The notes below the pieces were generated by a model. It saw nothing but the letters and a program-made list of their open reading frames with translations. It was not told the DNA's origin and did no database searches. The position numbers and the translations under genes were made by a program. A stretch of 64,000 bases of DNA from a virus. Positions 15,570 to 25,078 of this stretch are shown piece by piece (the stretch's first letter is position 1; every line of letters begins with the position of its first letter). Where the stretch lies: the IMG/VR virus record IMGVR_UViG_3300043399_000446, positions 22,133-86,132 of that record. The stretch is one strand, 5' to 3'.

Positions 15570-16178
15570 TCAAACTGGTGTTTTTTCCTGAGGATTGGTA
15601 AAAAGTATTTCTGCTACAGTTGTCTTGTCTGTTTTGATTTCCCAAAGCAAATCCTGATCCCAATCGTTAGATATAGCGTGTAGCTTTACTATTTTTTCTT
15701 TCTTGTTTATTTTGTTGAAGTTTGATATGCATGTATTTGGGTTAAACCACCAGCCATCGTTTTTTGCGAATTCTTCGTCTATGACTTCGATGTCACCAAA
15801 AAACTTCACACCATCACTCATTTTTGAACTTAGAATTATTTCTGTTACGACAAATCTACCTTCTGTAATCGAATTAAGTTTTAGCAATAATGCTTGCATC
15901 ACTACTTGGTCATATGGTTCATTGGGCAATGTGCAAACTTTTATATTAGCATCTATGTATTTGTCTATAGCACGCTTTTCTTTTTCATTAACAAATACTG
16001 AATTCTCTAAGCAATCTAATAGAAAGTGTTTTATTCTTTCCATAGCTATGTTTTGTTCTTTGGGACAATTTATTTCCACATAAATTATAAGTGAAAGAGA
16101 ATACAGATTCATCAAGAACTTATTATCATAATGAACACCAGCTTGAAATGCAAAGTCACGCTGTATTTTTGTACTCAT
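15570..16178 (-). CDS. Conserved hypothetical protein (202 aa)
   Basis: 202 residues, no recognised motif. An N-terminal helical half (NLYSLSLIIYVEINCPKEQNI; MERIKHFLLDCLENSVFVNEKEKRAIDKYID) and a beta-rich second half (FVVTEIILSSKMSDGVKFFGDIEV) suggest two small domains. It lies between the Pol III alpha-like fragment and a small helical protein, all in the same direction. Confidence 0.6.
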   Translation of the reverse strand: MSTKIQRDFAFQAGVHYDNKFLMNLYSLSLIIYVEINCPKEQNIAMERIKHFLLDCLENSVFVNEKEKRAIDKYIDANIKVCTLPNEPYDQVVMQALLLKLNSITEGRFVVTEIILSSKMSDGVKFFGDIEVIDEEFAKNDGWWFNPNTCISNFNKINKKEKIVKLHAISNDWDQDLLWEIKTDKTTVAEILFTNPQEKTPV

Positions 16179-16185
16179 TTTATTC

Positions 16186-16410
16186 TCATTTTACGTTGAT
16201 TTGTTTTTTGATGTTTTGCTTTTCAAGCATTGCATCCATTTTACGTCTGTATTCGTTCTTATAACTTTCAATAACCATTTGAAGCTGATGTATTAGTGGA
16301 GCATTGCCAGTTCTGTATGCAAAGGTTAGTTTATTTGTGAGGTCTGAAATTGTGTTTTGTAACTCTTCAAGAGTTTTCTTTTCTAAGCTTTGTACAAAGG
16401 GATGTTCCAT
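16186..16410 (-). CDS. Small coiled-coil protein
   Basis: 74 residues from ATG MEHPFVQSLEKKTLEELQ. Nearly all helical (LTNKLTFAYRTGNAPLIHQLQMVIESYKNEYRRKMDAML), suggesting a helical hairpin or coiled coil. The pattern resembles small conserved proteins of marine T4-like phages. The start codon lies just past the upstream stop. Confidence 0.65.
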   Translation of the reverse strand: MEHPFVQSLEKKTLEELQNTISDLTNKLTFAYRTGNAPLIHQLQMVIESYKNEYRRKMDAMLEKQNIKKQINVK

Positions 16411-16412
16411 GA

Positions 16413-17177
16413 TTACCACGCACTTAAGCTAACGCGCTTCCAAATAGCTGTCGATCCATCATAAGTACCTACACAAACATAAAGATAATCACTGTCAACT
16501 GCTACTGTACCTGCCCTATCACCCAGCGAACCCACATTGCTTGCGGGAACTGTAGTTTGTATCTGTGTAACTTTTCTAGGACGATTATATGGCTCTATGA
16601 GGATCGTATTGCCGCAATCTAAACTACTTAATCTATAATCTAGTTGACTGACACCTGCAGGTGCGGTGACAGTAGCCACATTTGCTACAACTGCATAATT
16701 TTCTAATGTAGTTACACCAAAATTATTATTACTGTTTACTACTTCACTGGGAAAACTGATGATTGCGTTAGCATTACTCACGGCTAGTTGCAATTGAACA
16801 TTGCTTTGTGTACCTGTAGGGGCCCAACCACTAAATTGCAGCGTAACATCTCCTACTACAGTACCATACTGGACATCTCCGGATTGTACATTTACAACTA
16901 CAATGCCTGATAATGAACTTCCTAAATTATAAGTAGTTGCTCTAAATCCCCGCGTGGAAGCATTACTAATAAGTGTTCCCTCCATGTCATTATTTACAGT
17001 AGAGTTGGCTAATGCTTGTTTTACGACTACTTTTGTTTGTAGATCAGTAATTTCATTTGCTGCTGTATTTAAATTAGTTTTTATAGAGGCGAAATTATCC
17101 CTAAAACCTTGAGAACTATTGTTCTGTCCAGGTATAGGATAATTTACATTTATTCCACTTGTATTAATTGTACTCAT
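16413..17177 (-). CDS. Probable virion structural protein
   Basis: 254 residues. The N-terminus INVNYPIPGQNNSSQGFRDNF followed by a short helix (IKTNLNTAANEITDLQTKV) is a pattern I associate with tail/fibre-associated proteins of this phage group. The rest is beta-rich, ending in a strand-rich domain (GTVAVDSDYLYVCVGTYDGSTAIWKRV) like those used to cap or trimerise fibres. It has its own late-promoter-like box and lies next to a large Ig-repeat structural gene. Confidence 0.65.
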   Translation of the reverse strand: MSTINTSGINVNYPIPGQNNSSQGFRDNFASIKTNLNTAANEITDLQTKVVVKQALANSTVNNDMEGTLISNASTRGFRATTYNLGSSLSGIVVVNVQSGDVQYGTVVGDVTLQFSGWAPTGTQSNVQLQLAVSNANAIISFPSEVVNSNNNFGVTTLENYAVVANVATVTAPAGVSQLDYRLSSLDCGNTILIEPYNRPRKVTQIQTTVPASNVGSLGDRAGTVAVDSDYLYVCVGTYDGSTAIWKRVSLSAW

Positions 17178-17193
17178 AGTTTATTCCCTATAG

Positions 17194-17201
17194 TATTTAT
17201 T
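17194..17201 (-). promoter_or_regulatory. Late-promoter-like motif AATAAATA
   Basis: 16 bp upstream of the 254-residue structural gene, with AGGGAA as ribosome binding site. Confidence 0.45.
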
Positions 17202-17205
17202 ACCT

Positions 17206-19725
17206 TTAATCTTTAGGTAAAATTGTTTCTCTAGGAAACAATACATAAAAATCTTCGCTGTCGATAGGATTAGGAGTAGGAGTAGCACTTGGTAAGTCAG
17301 TATACTCCCAAATTGGTGGATCTATTTCTGTCCTATCAATATCATAGGTAATACTTTTATCAACTGTAAATCTATCAATTTGGAAATTAATTTCATTTAA
17401 CCTATAGTTTCTGCCTATTGGATCTTTCCAATTATTGTTTATATTATTTGCTATAGTTTTTGCAAATCCGGGCTTAGTGTAACAAATAACCCAAGCTTGT
17501 GTGTACCCTAAAGTACTACCATTTTCTTGCTGTGAAGTCATCCATAATGGTAATAATGAGCTATCAGGTTCTTCTCCTAAAACATCACCTACTTGAACCC
17601 TCATATTGTAAAGTGAGTTTGGATGCAATATCTGTGCGAAGCCTGGACTTAGGCTTGTATAGTATTCTTTACCTAATATCTCTATCCAACTGACATAAAT
17701 GTTCACAACGCTAGTCCAATAAGGACCTAAAAATAAGGGTATCAATCTAGGCCAAACTATAGTTTTTGGTATACTCGCGCCTTCAGGATTTACTAGGTTA
17801 TCAACTACCTCGCTATATACAACTTCGTATACTACTTCTCCTAAATTGTTTTTTGCTATGGCCGTTTTTATTTCACCTAAAGTAATGTTTCTCCAATAAT
17901 GATTTTCATTAATGGCGGATAAGTACTGATTAATATCACTGGCGTAAATATTATAGGAGTGTGCATAAATTACGCTTGTTGCTTTCCCAAAATATATGTC
18001 ATCAGGTCTATATAAAAATTCTTGGGGTATCAGTTCATTATTTTGTAATAAGCTATTTAAAATTTCTCTATCTTCTATACTTGGTGATGCTTTAATGTAT
18101 AGTTTATCTGTAGGTTGTGCATATCTTTGTAGAACATTAATAGTAAATTCCTTCGATAATGTAACTACTGAAAATTCTGGAGAAAATGCTCTTATTTCAA
18201 ATGAAAACTCTGTGTTAGTTCCTAAAGGTAATTCTACGCTTGTGGGTTGGTTTGCAACAACCCCTGTTATTTCGCCATTATTTAATAAAGATAAATTAGG
18301 TGGCAAGCTTCCATTAATAATTTCATATTGTAAATCAACATCCGATATTGCTGCTACTCTTAGGGTACTTATAGTGCCATTAAATATCGTTCCTAAATCT
18401 TTTGGAGTTATCCAAGTAATTACGCCTTTTACAGTCTTATATACTAGTAAGGAAAAATTAAATATTGGACTAACTACTGCTAGATTATTACTTTTTATAA
18501 CTCTAACTGAAAAATTAAATTCCTGTATGCCTTCTTCATCTAGAATAGGTGTTCCTACTATCCATCCGGTCTGAGAATCTCCTGATAAGAATGTAGGAGT
18601 ATTAAGGAATTGATATATTAGTGTAGAACCATCAAAATCATATCCTAGAATTCTAAAAGCAAAATAATTATTACTTTCTTTTTTACCTATGTCTGCAAAT
18701 GATGTTAACGGTACAGTAAATTGCTGACTAGGTTCAGCTGGTACTATATAATATCCAAAATTCTCAGGGTCACTCTTGCTTATGTTAAATGTAAGTGGTC
18801 TAGTGTTTAATATAGTAGGTATTCTGGTATTAGGCAAATATCCTGGCCCACCTGAAAAAACGGAAGTATTTTGATTAATTATTGTAATCGAATATTCAGA
18901 AGTATCATTACCTAATGGGCTATTCAATCTTAAGACAAAGGTATAGGTTTGGATAGTAGGAGATCCAGACGAAACGCTGGGTAATGTTGTAGTCATAAAT
19001 CCTGTTCCAGAATTTAGAATTACAATAGGCCCATTTTGTGTAGAACTAATAGTAAAAGTCGTACTATTCAGTATTTCTTTTACATAATACGTAGTTCCTT
19101 CAGAAATTCCACCAAAAACACTGCCTGAAAATATTATAGGCCTACCGACAACAAACCCTGTAGTACTTATACAAGTAAAAGTATTATTAGAATTATCAGT
19201 AATAGTCGTGGCTGTCTCAACTAAGGGAGAACTAATGTTTATTAAAGGAGCTTGTGGATATCCCCTTAGTATTCCTAATTCATTAATTTCTAATCCTGGG
19301 GGTAGGATACCTTCTTTTACTTCGATGTAAACAGGATTGTCTGGGTTAGGATTTGAATACTCAATGGCTAATTCGACCCAGGTACTATCTAATACACTTA
19401 ATAAATCACCTTCAGGTGTCGTAAACTGAGGAATAGCCGCACCTGAAATAGTGATAGAAAATGTTCTATCTCTTAAACCACCTAAATTATCAATAGCGCG
19501 TAAACTAAATGTATATATAGTATCTTTGTCAACTGTAGCAGGAGTACCACTTAGTACACCTGTATTTTGAAATGTTACTCCTTCAGGTAAATCTCCACTC
19601 AAAAAAATGTAGGAAACACTTACTGCGGGACTTACAGGAGTTGCGATAAAAGTATATTCAAGAAAGATTTGTGCAGGGAAACTGCCTAAACTTCCTGATT
19701 TTGTTTGCCAAATAGGTTGTGCCAT
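17206..19725 (-). CDS. Large structural protein with Ig-like (He_PIG) repeats
   Basis: 839 residues. Several copies of the He_PIG-type pattern occur: YIFLSGDLPEGVTFQNTGVLSGTP, VKEGILPPGLEINELGILRG, YEIINGSLPPNLSLLNNGEITG, and a degenerate one near residue 385 (FLSGDSQTGWIVGTPILD). Each is about 90 residues and belongs to cadherin/Ig-like adhesion folds. The C-terminal 250 residues are different (KEYYTSLSPGFAQILHPNSLYN) and may be the virion attachment part. Likely a tail-associated adhesion or fibre protein; which organelle it sits on is not visible. It is followed after 1 bp by the endolysin gene. Confidence 0.75.
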   Translation of the reverse strand: MAQPIWQTKSGSLGSFPAQIFLEYTFIATPVSPAVSVSYIFLSGDLPEGVTFQNTGVLSGTPATVDKDTIYTFSLRAIDNLGGLRDRTFSITISGAAIPQFTTPEGDLLSVLDSTWVELAIEYSNPNPDNPVYIEVKEGILPPGLEINELGILRGYPQAPLINISSPLVETATTITDNSNNTFTCISTTGFVVGRPIIFSGSVFGGISEGTTYYVKEILNSTTFTISSTQNGPIVILNSGTGFMTTTLPSVSSGSPTIQTYTFVLRLNSPLGNDTSEYSITIINQNTSVFSGGPGYLPNTRIPTILNTRPLTFNISKSDPENFGYYIVPAEPSQQFTVPLTSFADIGKKESNNYFAFRILGYDFDGSTLIYQFLNTPTFLSGDSQTGWIVGTPILDEEGIQEFNFSVRVIKSNNLAVVSPIFNFSLLVYKTVKGVITWITPKDLGTIFNGTISTLRVAAISDVDLQYEIINGSLPPNLSLLNNGEITGVVANQPTSVELPLGTNTEFSFEIRAFSPEFSVVTLSKEFTINVLQRYAQPTDKLYIKASPSIEDREILNSLLQNNELIPQEFLYRPDDIYFGKATSVIYAHSYNIYASDINQYLSAINENHYWRNITLGEIKTAIAKNNLGEVVYEVVYSEVVDNLVNPEGASIPKTIVWPRLIPLFLGPYWTSVVNIYVSWIEILGKEYYTSLSPGFAQILHPNSLYNMRVQVGDVLGEEPDSSLLPLWMTSQQENGSTLGYTQAWVICYTKPGFAKTIANNINNNWKDPIGRNYRLNEINFQIDRFTVDKSITYDIDRTEIDPPIWEYTDLPSATPTPNPIDSEDFYVLFPRETILPKD

Positions 19726-19726
19726 A

Positions 19727-20347
19727 TTATCCTTTTAGGTATTTTAACGCAATATCATAATGATGCTGTCTATCTGCCAATCCATTAGTTCCACCATTGA
19801 TTCTTTTTGTTAAGCCAATAAAATCATTTCTATCACAAAACGCATTTAGTTTGTTAGTATCCCAAAACCATCCTGCACTTACACATGCTCCTGAGGGTGT
19901 TTCTAAGTATTCTACTGCTGCATCCAAGTCCATTTCTAACGATTTTGCGAATCTTGTATAATTATCTCTGCCTGTTATTTGTATCAACCCTCTGCCTCTA
20001 AACTTCCATCCGTCACCTGATTTTTCATCACCATTTTTCATACGATTTGCATATACGCGATTAGCTATTTTCTCTGGATTTCTTGCGTATTGATTTGCTA
20101 ATTCTCTTGTAGGAAAATATCTAGGGAATATGCGCAATAACCCATCAGCAGAATAGTTCAAATTTTCTATTACAAGGTTAAATCCACCTGATTCGTGTGC
20201 AAGTTGTGCTAAAAACGCCGCAGTTCTTTCCTCAGTATCCAATATATTATAATACATTGCTATAGTATATAAAGGCCCCACGTATCGTTCTAACACAATT
20301 CTACGTGTTCCTGGACAAACTTTTTGTAATAATTCTATAGTAATCAT
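19727..20347 (-). CDS. GH19 endolysin
   Basis: 206 residues of glycoside hydrolase family 19 (chitinase/lysozyme type). FLAQLAHESGGFN contains the catalytic Glu, followed by NYSADGLLRIFPRYFP, GDGWKFRGRGLIQITGRDNYTRF and WFWDTNKLNAFCD, the conserved GH19 blocks. It cleaves the beta-1,4 glycan of peptidoglycan. No signal peptide or membrane anchor is present, so it needs a holin; a holin-like gene lies at 9.2-9.7 kb. Placement between fibre genes leaves a virion-associated role open. Confidence 0.9.
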   Translation of the reverse strand: MITIELLQKVCPGTRRIVLERYVGPLYTIAMYYNILDTEERTAAFLAQLAHESGGFNLVIENLNYSADGLLRIFPRYFPTRELANQYARNPEKIANRVYANRMKNGDEKSGDGWKFRGRGLIQITGRDNYTRFAKSLEMDLDAAVEYLETPSGACVSAGWFWDTNKLNAFCDRNDFIGLTKRINGGTNGLADRQHHYDIALKYLKG

Positions 20348-20362
20348 AATTTTTCCTAATTA

Positions 20363-21577
20363 TTAGGATATAGCTCCTATAATATACCATTGAGTTGTTG
20401 AGGCTGCGATATAATTTATAGTGGAGTTAGCTGCTTGAACATATGCTGCATTAGCAGATCCAAACCCTATAGATGCGTTACTAGCTGGAAACACATTCAA
20501 GGTGTCTGATGTAGTATTTGTTATGTAAATAACTAATCCAGATACAGCTACAGGTAATATAACACTGTTTGCACCTGAAGTTACCGTACTAACTATATTT
20601 ATTGTATTTCCCAATGCTGTGGCAGTACCTTGTGTAGTACCTGCAGCACTTATGCCTGTTTGTACTGAATTTATTAAATATTGATTGGTTCTTAAGTTAC
20701 CGCCTTGAATATTTCCTGTTGCTGTTATTAGACCTGTAGTGCTTATATTACCTATGTTAGCATTACCTACAATATTTGCAGTGCCATTAGTCCTAATTAC
20801 CAAATTACCAACATTAGCAGTTCCTGTAACAAATACATTACTAAGATTACCCACCGAAGTAATATTAGGTTGTGCACCAACACTAACGGTATTCGCTACA
20901 TTTGAAAATGCTGATCTTAGGTTAGGAACCTGAGTAGTTGAAGTAACTATTAAAGGTGCGTTGCCTGTAGCTATTGTAGAAATTAAACGAGAACCCGTAA
21001 TATTACCTGAGGCCGTTACTAAAGTGACACCTATATTACCTATGTTAGCATTACCTGATACACTTAGGCTTGCTAATGCACCAAGTGATGTAATATTGGG
21101 CTGAGACGCTGTAATTATTGTGCCACCTAAAAAATTTGCGCTTATTAAATTAGCGCCTAATAAAGATCCTCCATTACCGCTACCCAATAAAATATCATCG
21201 CTAAATATGGCTGTATTTGCTGAAATATTGTTGACACCTAAAATATTTCCGCCCGTACCATTGGCAATTACTATGGAACTTTCAATATTTACATTCCCTA
21301 TATTAGCATTACCTGTTATACTTAAATTTGCTAGTATTCCTAATGAAGTAATATTAGGTTGTGCATTGGTTGTAACCGTACCTGCATTAATTGCACTATT
21401 GGACCAATCTAAATTACCTTGACTGTCAATAATTAAAACTTGTGATGTTGAACCTGTATTAGCCGGTAAATTTAAAGAATAAGGCGCGGTTGCCCTATTA
21501 GAAGATAAAGTTATACCTTGTAACCCTATTTGAAAACTATTACTAGTAGTTCCTGCTAATTTTATTTTATTCGCCAT
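20363..21577 (-). CDS. Repeat-rich tail-fibre-like protein 1
   Basis: 404 residues made of 30-50-residue repeats of the form QPNITSLGxLxxLSxxGNANIGN, with inserts such as GTGGNILGVNNISAN. The C-terminus (SNASIGFGSANAAYVQAANSTINYIAASTTQWYIIGAIS) is a distinct cap. The same repeat occurs in three other genes here. Beta-helical trimeric fibre shafts look like this; host-range function is inference. Expressed from a TATAAATA late box with a hairpin leader. Confidence 0.75.
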   Translation of the reverse strand: MANKIKLAGTTSNSFQIGLQGITLSSNRATAPYSLNLPANTGSTSQVLIIDSQGNLDWSNSAINAGTVTTNAQPNITSLGILANLSITGNANIGNVNIESSIVIANGTGGNILGVNNISANTAIFSDDILLGSGNGGSLLGANLISANFLGGTIITASQPNITSLGALASLSVSGNANIGNIGVTLVTASGNITGSRLISTIATGNAPLIVTSTTQVPNLRSAFSNVANTVSVGAQPNITSVGNLSNVFVTGTANVGNLVIRTNGTANIVGNANIGNISTTGLITATGNIQGGNLRTNQYLINSVQTGISAAGTTQGTATALGNTINIVSTVTSGANSVILPVAVSGLVIYITNTTSDTLNVFPASNASIGFGSANAAYVQAANSTINYIAASTTQWYIIGAIS

Positions 21578-21601
21578 TTTCGCATTCCTTTAAGAAGAAC
21601 A

Positions 21602-21626
21602 GGAGAGTTGCGGCTAACAACTCTCC
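21602..21626 (-). promoter_or_regulatory. Hairpin in the leader of fibre gene 1
   Basis: 9-bp stem GGAGAGTTG/CAACTCTCC with a 7-nt loop, between a TATAAATA box and the AAAGGA ribosome binding site. It is followed by no clear T run, so a 5'-UTR stabilising hairpin is more likely than a terminator. Confidence 0.55.
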
Positions 21627-21640
21627 CACGATTACAACTT

Positions 21641-21648
21641 TATTTATA
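21641..21648 (-). promoter_or_regulatory. Late promoter TATAAATA (exact T4 consensus)
   Basis: Upstream of fibre gene 1 in the 72-bp gap after fibre gene 2; the transcript would begin shortly before the 9-bp hairpin. Confidence 0.65.
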
Positions 21649-21649
21649 A

Positions 21650-23149
21650 TTAAATTGGTAAGGCATAAGTTATTAGAACTCTACCCGAACCTCCTGATGC
21701 CCCTGCAGCAGTGTAATATAATTCTACATTAATGGGGGTTCCCACTGGACCCACTGATGAAGGAACGTCGTATCTACCTACTGTTGTCAAGTCGCTATCA
21801 CCGGCACCAGCAAATTGAGTAGGAATACCTTGTGGACCCACAGTGATAGTTGCTCCAGTGCCACCGCTGAATGCTGAATCAACGATAATGCTTACTGTGT
21901 CAACAATAGCATTTGCAGGTAAAGTAAATGCACTTATTGTAGCATTTGAACTGACAACGAAAGGTGTGCTTACAACCGTCATCATACCTACAGGCTGTGG
22001 TGCACTCCAACTTAAGTTTCCATTTCCGTCAGTTGATAAGAATTCACCTGCATTTCCGCCTGAAATCTTGACATTAGAAACAGGACCTAGGTTAGCAACA
22101 CCATCTACTGTTAGACCTGTTAGAGTTCCAACAGAAGTAATGTTTGTCTGTGCATTTGTTAATATAGTACCACTTAAATTACCAATGAATGTGTCAGCGC
22201 GTACATTACCTAACGTTGTCCAGTTAACAACTTCATTGTTGATACTTACTTGACTACCAAATGCAAATTCACTATTACTTGTGTCCCAGCCCATAAATGC
22301 TGTTGCACCTGCATTACCAGCAGTGTTCCAATAGTTTAATGCAGTACCAACGTCATAATTAGTGTTAGAAGTTAGTGGACCACCATTAGAACTTTGTAAT
22401 TGTATGATTGGATCTTTTACTGACAATGTATCAACATTAATGTATGTTAAATTACCATTGACAGTTAAATTACCACCAACTAAAACGTTACCTTGAACAT
22501 CTAAATTTGTTAATGTACCAACGCTTGTAATATTAGGTTGTGCATTTGACGTAACAGTCTCAGCTATTAAAGCGTTTGCTACCTGTCCTGTTATATTAGC
22601 AGCCGTAATACTTGTTAGTAACGCACCATTTCCGCTTAAGTTTGTAGCGAATAATGTATTAGTATCAGTGTTAAATGTGAAGTTAGCACTAGCACCAAAT
22701 GAACCGCTACTGTTGAACTGAACTTGTGTATTATCACCACCTGCCTGTTGGAAATCAACAGGAGCGCCATTTGCGTAATAATAGTTATCAGTTAGAATAC
22801 CACCTGTACTTATATTACCTGTAACGTTAGCATTTCCTGATACACTTAGATTTGCCAGTGTACCAAGTGATGTGATATTGGGTTGTGAGCTTGAAGTAAC
22901 TGTATCAGCAACTAATGCATTTGCTACTTGACCAACAATGTTAGCTGCTACAATGTTAGTTAAGCCTGCTGCATTACCTACGAAAATACCTTCAGATGCA
23001 GTAATATTACCTGCAGTTAGGCTTACAAAAGAGGTATTTGCACCATTTTTTACTTCAAGATTACCTGAAGCATTTTGTAGCAAAGGACCCGTAAATCCTA
23101 ATTGGAAATTACCTCCTTGGGTACCTTTAATTTTAATCCATGTACTCAT
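21650..23149 (-). CDS. Repeat-rich tail-fibre-like protein 2
   Basis: 499 residues. Repeats such as ANIVGQVANALVADTVTSSSQPNITSLG alternate with a non-repeat insert (DTLSVKDPIIQLQSSNGGPL ... NAGATAFMGWDTSNSEFAFG) that resembles domains used near fibre joints. The last 100 residues (SVIVDSAFSGGTGATITVG...RVLITYALPI) form a beta-rich tip also found at the end of fibre protein 3 in diverged form. Probably a trimeric fibre; partner proteins not identifiable. Confidence 0.75.
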   Translation of the reverse strand: MSTWIKIKGTQGGNFQLGFTGPLLQNASGNLEVKNGANTSFVSLTAGNITASEGIFVGNAAGLTNIVAANIVGQVANALVADTVTSSSQPNITSLGTLANLSVSGNANVTGNISTGGILTDNYYYANGAPVDFQQAGGDNTQVQFNSSGSFGASANFTFNTDTNTLFATNLSGNGALLTSITAANITGQVANALIAETVTSNAQPNITSVGTLTNLDVQGNVLVGGNLTVNGNLTYINVDTLSVKDPIIQLQSSNGGPLTSNTNYDVGTALNYWNTAGNAGATAFMGWDTSNSEFAFGSQVSINNEVVNWTTLGNVRADTFIGNLSGTILTNAQTNITSVGTLTGLTVDGVANLGPVSNVKISGGNAGEFLSTDGNGNLSWSAPQPVGMMTVVSTPFVVSSNATISAFTLPANAIVDTVSIIVDSAFSGGTGATITVGPQGIPTQFAGAGDSDLTTVGRYDVPSSVGPVGTPINVELYYTAAGASGGSGRVLITYALPI

Positions 23150-23161
23150 TTTTATATTCCT

Positions 23162-24997
23162 TTATTTAAAATTGATTATTAAGAGTCCCTCACCTGTGGA
23201 GCTTAAACCCGAATCAATGGTTAAAATTAATTGGGTAGCTAAGGCATATTTATACGCAGGTGAAACCGTATATGTGCCCACTGAATTTGCTAAACAGTCT
23301 GTAGTTGTAAACAATCTATTAGCATTTAAAGAATCTCCCACACTTAGTGTAGGGTTAGTACCATTAAATGGTGTATTTATTATTATTGAAATTTCTGTTA
23401 TTATAGTATTAGCTGCAACTAGAACTAAATTTAATAAAGATGCCGATGTATAACTAAACGGTGTTTTAATAGTTCCCGCAACATTGTTTGCTACATTAGC
23501 AGTTTCAGCATATGAAACTATAGCATTTAATGTGCCTGAAACACTTAGATTACCTGTAACATCTAAGCCTGATTGGCTGAATACTGCAATATTAGATGTT
23601 CCTCCTATACTAGCAGTAATATTTCCGCCGGCTGCTGGTATAGATAGATTTGAATCACCGTTTATTATATTAGATACTGCCACATTACCAAGCGAAATAT
23701 TACTTAAAAGACCCCCATCACCAATAAAGTAGTTAGCTGTAATGGTGTCAACACCTAAAATATTTCCGCCTGTCCCATTCCCAATAATTATTGCATCTTG
23801 GGCATTTAAGTTACCTATATTAGCATTGCTAGTAACACTTAAACTGTTAAGAGTACCTATTGAAGTAATATTAGGTTGTGATGGCGTTGTGATTGTACCT
23901 GCTAAATAGTTAGCACTAATTAAATTTGCACCTATTAAAGAACCACCGGTGCCATTACCTAAATTTAATTCTCCCTCTAAATTAGCACCATTGCTATGTA
24001 CCTGTAATATATTTGATACGCCATTAATACTAGTATTAACATTGCCATTTAATTCTACAATTACACTACTATTTCCGTTAACGATTGCAGTTCCATTTCC
24101 TATGTTACTAGATGTAGTGCTCCAAGATAGGTTACCTGATCCATCAGTAGTTAGTACTTGTCCACTTGATCCTCCGGTAATTATTATATTACTTACATTA
24201 CCTAAATTAGCTGTGCCTGCTACTCTTAAATTTGCTAATATTCCAACTGAAGTAATATTAGGTTGTGCAGAGGTTCGTAAAGTACCATAAAAGGAATTGG
24301 ATGTGATATTATTTGCACCTAAAATATCTCCACCCGAACCTGAAGCTATAACTACGGAATCTTCAGCGACTTGTAATACATTAGCTACACCATTAACACT
24401 CGTATTGACATTTCCATTTAATTCTACAACTACATTACTATTTCCGTTTATTATAGCGGTGCCATTAGCTTGATTTGTTGCCCAAGATAAATTTCCAGAA
24501 CCATCGGTGGTTAGAAATTGCCCAATTGTTCCGCCTCTGATAATTACATTACTTACATTACCTAAATTAGCAATTCCTGATACATTTAGTGATGAAAGTG
24601 TACCCGTTGTTGCTGATATGTTACCTGATAAATTAATATTATTAACAGTATCTATGTCTGTTGGTAATTCAATATATAAAGTTTGGTTTGAATCTATTAA
24701 AGTTGCCGTGGTAGGTAATGTACTAGGTATAGTTTGTGTGAATAAATATAAAGTACTTGAATATGTCCTAACGCAGGCAATTTTAGCAGAAATAACAACA
24801 TCACCTGTAGGTTTAGGTGTTACCGTTATACCTGCGCCCGGAGTTTTATTAACAGATGACACGCCCGTGGTTACTTGATTTTGGAATAATTGATTAAAAT
24901 TTTCTTGAGTTTTTTGAAAAGCGGATCTTATAGGATCCGCACTAGGGTCGTCTGGAAAATCCCCAAAATCTATATTTTTTTGACTCACCGTTATCAT
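23162..24997 (-). CDS. Repeat-rich tail-fibre-like protein 3
   Basis: 611 residues. The N-terminus DFPDDPSADPIRSAFQKTQENFNQLF resembles the PIPGQNNSSQGFRDNF-type start of the 254-residue structural protein and may be the attachment part. The shaft has repeats GQFLTTDGSGNLSW, NGTAIINGNSNVVVELNGNVN and QPNITSVGILANLRV, some duplicated almost exactly. The tip SEISIIINTPFNGTNPTLSVGDS...LLIINFK matches the tip of fibre protein 2. It follows a strong terminator and has its own GATAAATA box. Confidence 0.75.
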   Translation of the reverse strand: MITVSQKNIDFGDFPDDPSADPIRSAFQKTQENFNQLFQNQVTTGVSSVNKTPGAGITVTPKPTGDVVISAKIACVRTYSSTLYLFTQTIPSTLPTTATLIDSNQTLYIELPTDIDTVNNINLSGNISATTGTLSSLNVSGIANLGNVSNVIIRGGTIGQFLTTDGSGNLSWATNQANGTAIINGNSNVVVELNGNVNTSVNGVANVLQVAEDSVVIASGSGGDILGANNITSNSFYGTLRTSAQPNITSVGILANLRVAGTANLGNVSNIIITGGSSGQVLTTDGSGNLSWSTTSSNIGNGTAIVNGNSSVIVELNGNVNTSINGVSNILQVHSNGANLEGELNLGNGTGGSLIGANLISANYLAGTITTPSQPNITSIGTLNSLSVTSNANIGNLNAQDAIIIGNGTGGNILGVDTITANYFIGDGGLLSNISLGNVAVSNIINGDSNLSIPAAGGNITASIGGTSNIAVFSQSGLDVTGNLSVSGTLNAIVSYAETANVANNVAGTIKTPFSYTSASLLNLVLVAANTIITEISIIINTPFNGTNPTLSVGDSLNANRLFTTTDCLANSVGTYTVSPAYKYALATQLILTIDSGLSSTGEGLLIINFK

Positions 24998-25012
24998 TCC
25001 TTTACGATAATG

Positions 25013-25020
25013 TATTTATC
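25013..25020 (-). promoter_or_regulatory. Late-promoter-like motif GATAAATA
   Basis: 15 bp upstream of fibre gene 3, with AAAGGA ribosome binding site; lies just after the terminator of the upstream unit. Confidence 0.55.
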
Positions 25021-25036
25021 AAAAGTTTGTCCAAAA

Positions 25037-25063
25037 AAATACCCGGGAATTCCCCGGGTATTT
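25037..25063 (-). terminator. Rho-independent terminator after the 703-residue gene
   Basis: 11-bp stem AAATACCCGGG/CCCGGGTATTT with a 5-nt loop, followed on the minus strand by a run of seven T. It isolates the 703-residue gene from the fibre genes. Confidence 0.85.
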
Positions 25064-25078
25064 AAAATGCAGTTTATT

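Larger units (their letters stand above)
20363..24997 (-). repeat. Dispersed QPNITS/GNANIGN coding repeats across three fibre genes
   Basis: The three adjacent fibre genes share many copies of a unit around QPNITSxGxLxxLxVxGxANxGN and of GNGTGGxxLGxNxIxAN. At DNA level TTGTGC/TTGTGAN-type and GTAATATTAGGTTGTGC words recur. The same unit reappears in the collar-fibre gene at 46.3-49.0 kb. Such repeats allow recombination among shafts. Confidence 0.7.

Noticed and set aside
17996-18574. Long plus-strand open frame (192 codons) opposite the Ig-repeat structural gene
   Set aside because: It lies wholly antisense to a clearly coding gene, has no ribosome binding site and reads as low-complexity antisense of Ser/Thr/Asn-rich protein. 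Similar plus-strand frames opposite the fibre, ClpA and glycosyltransferase genes are rejected for the same reason.
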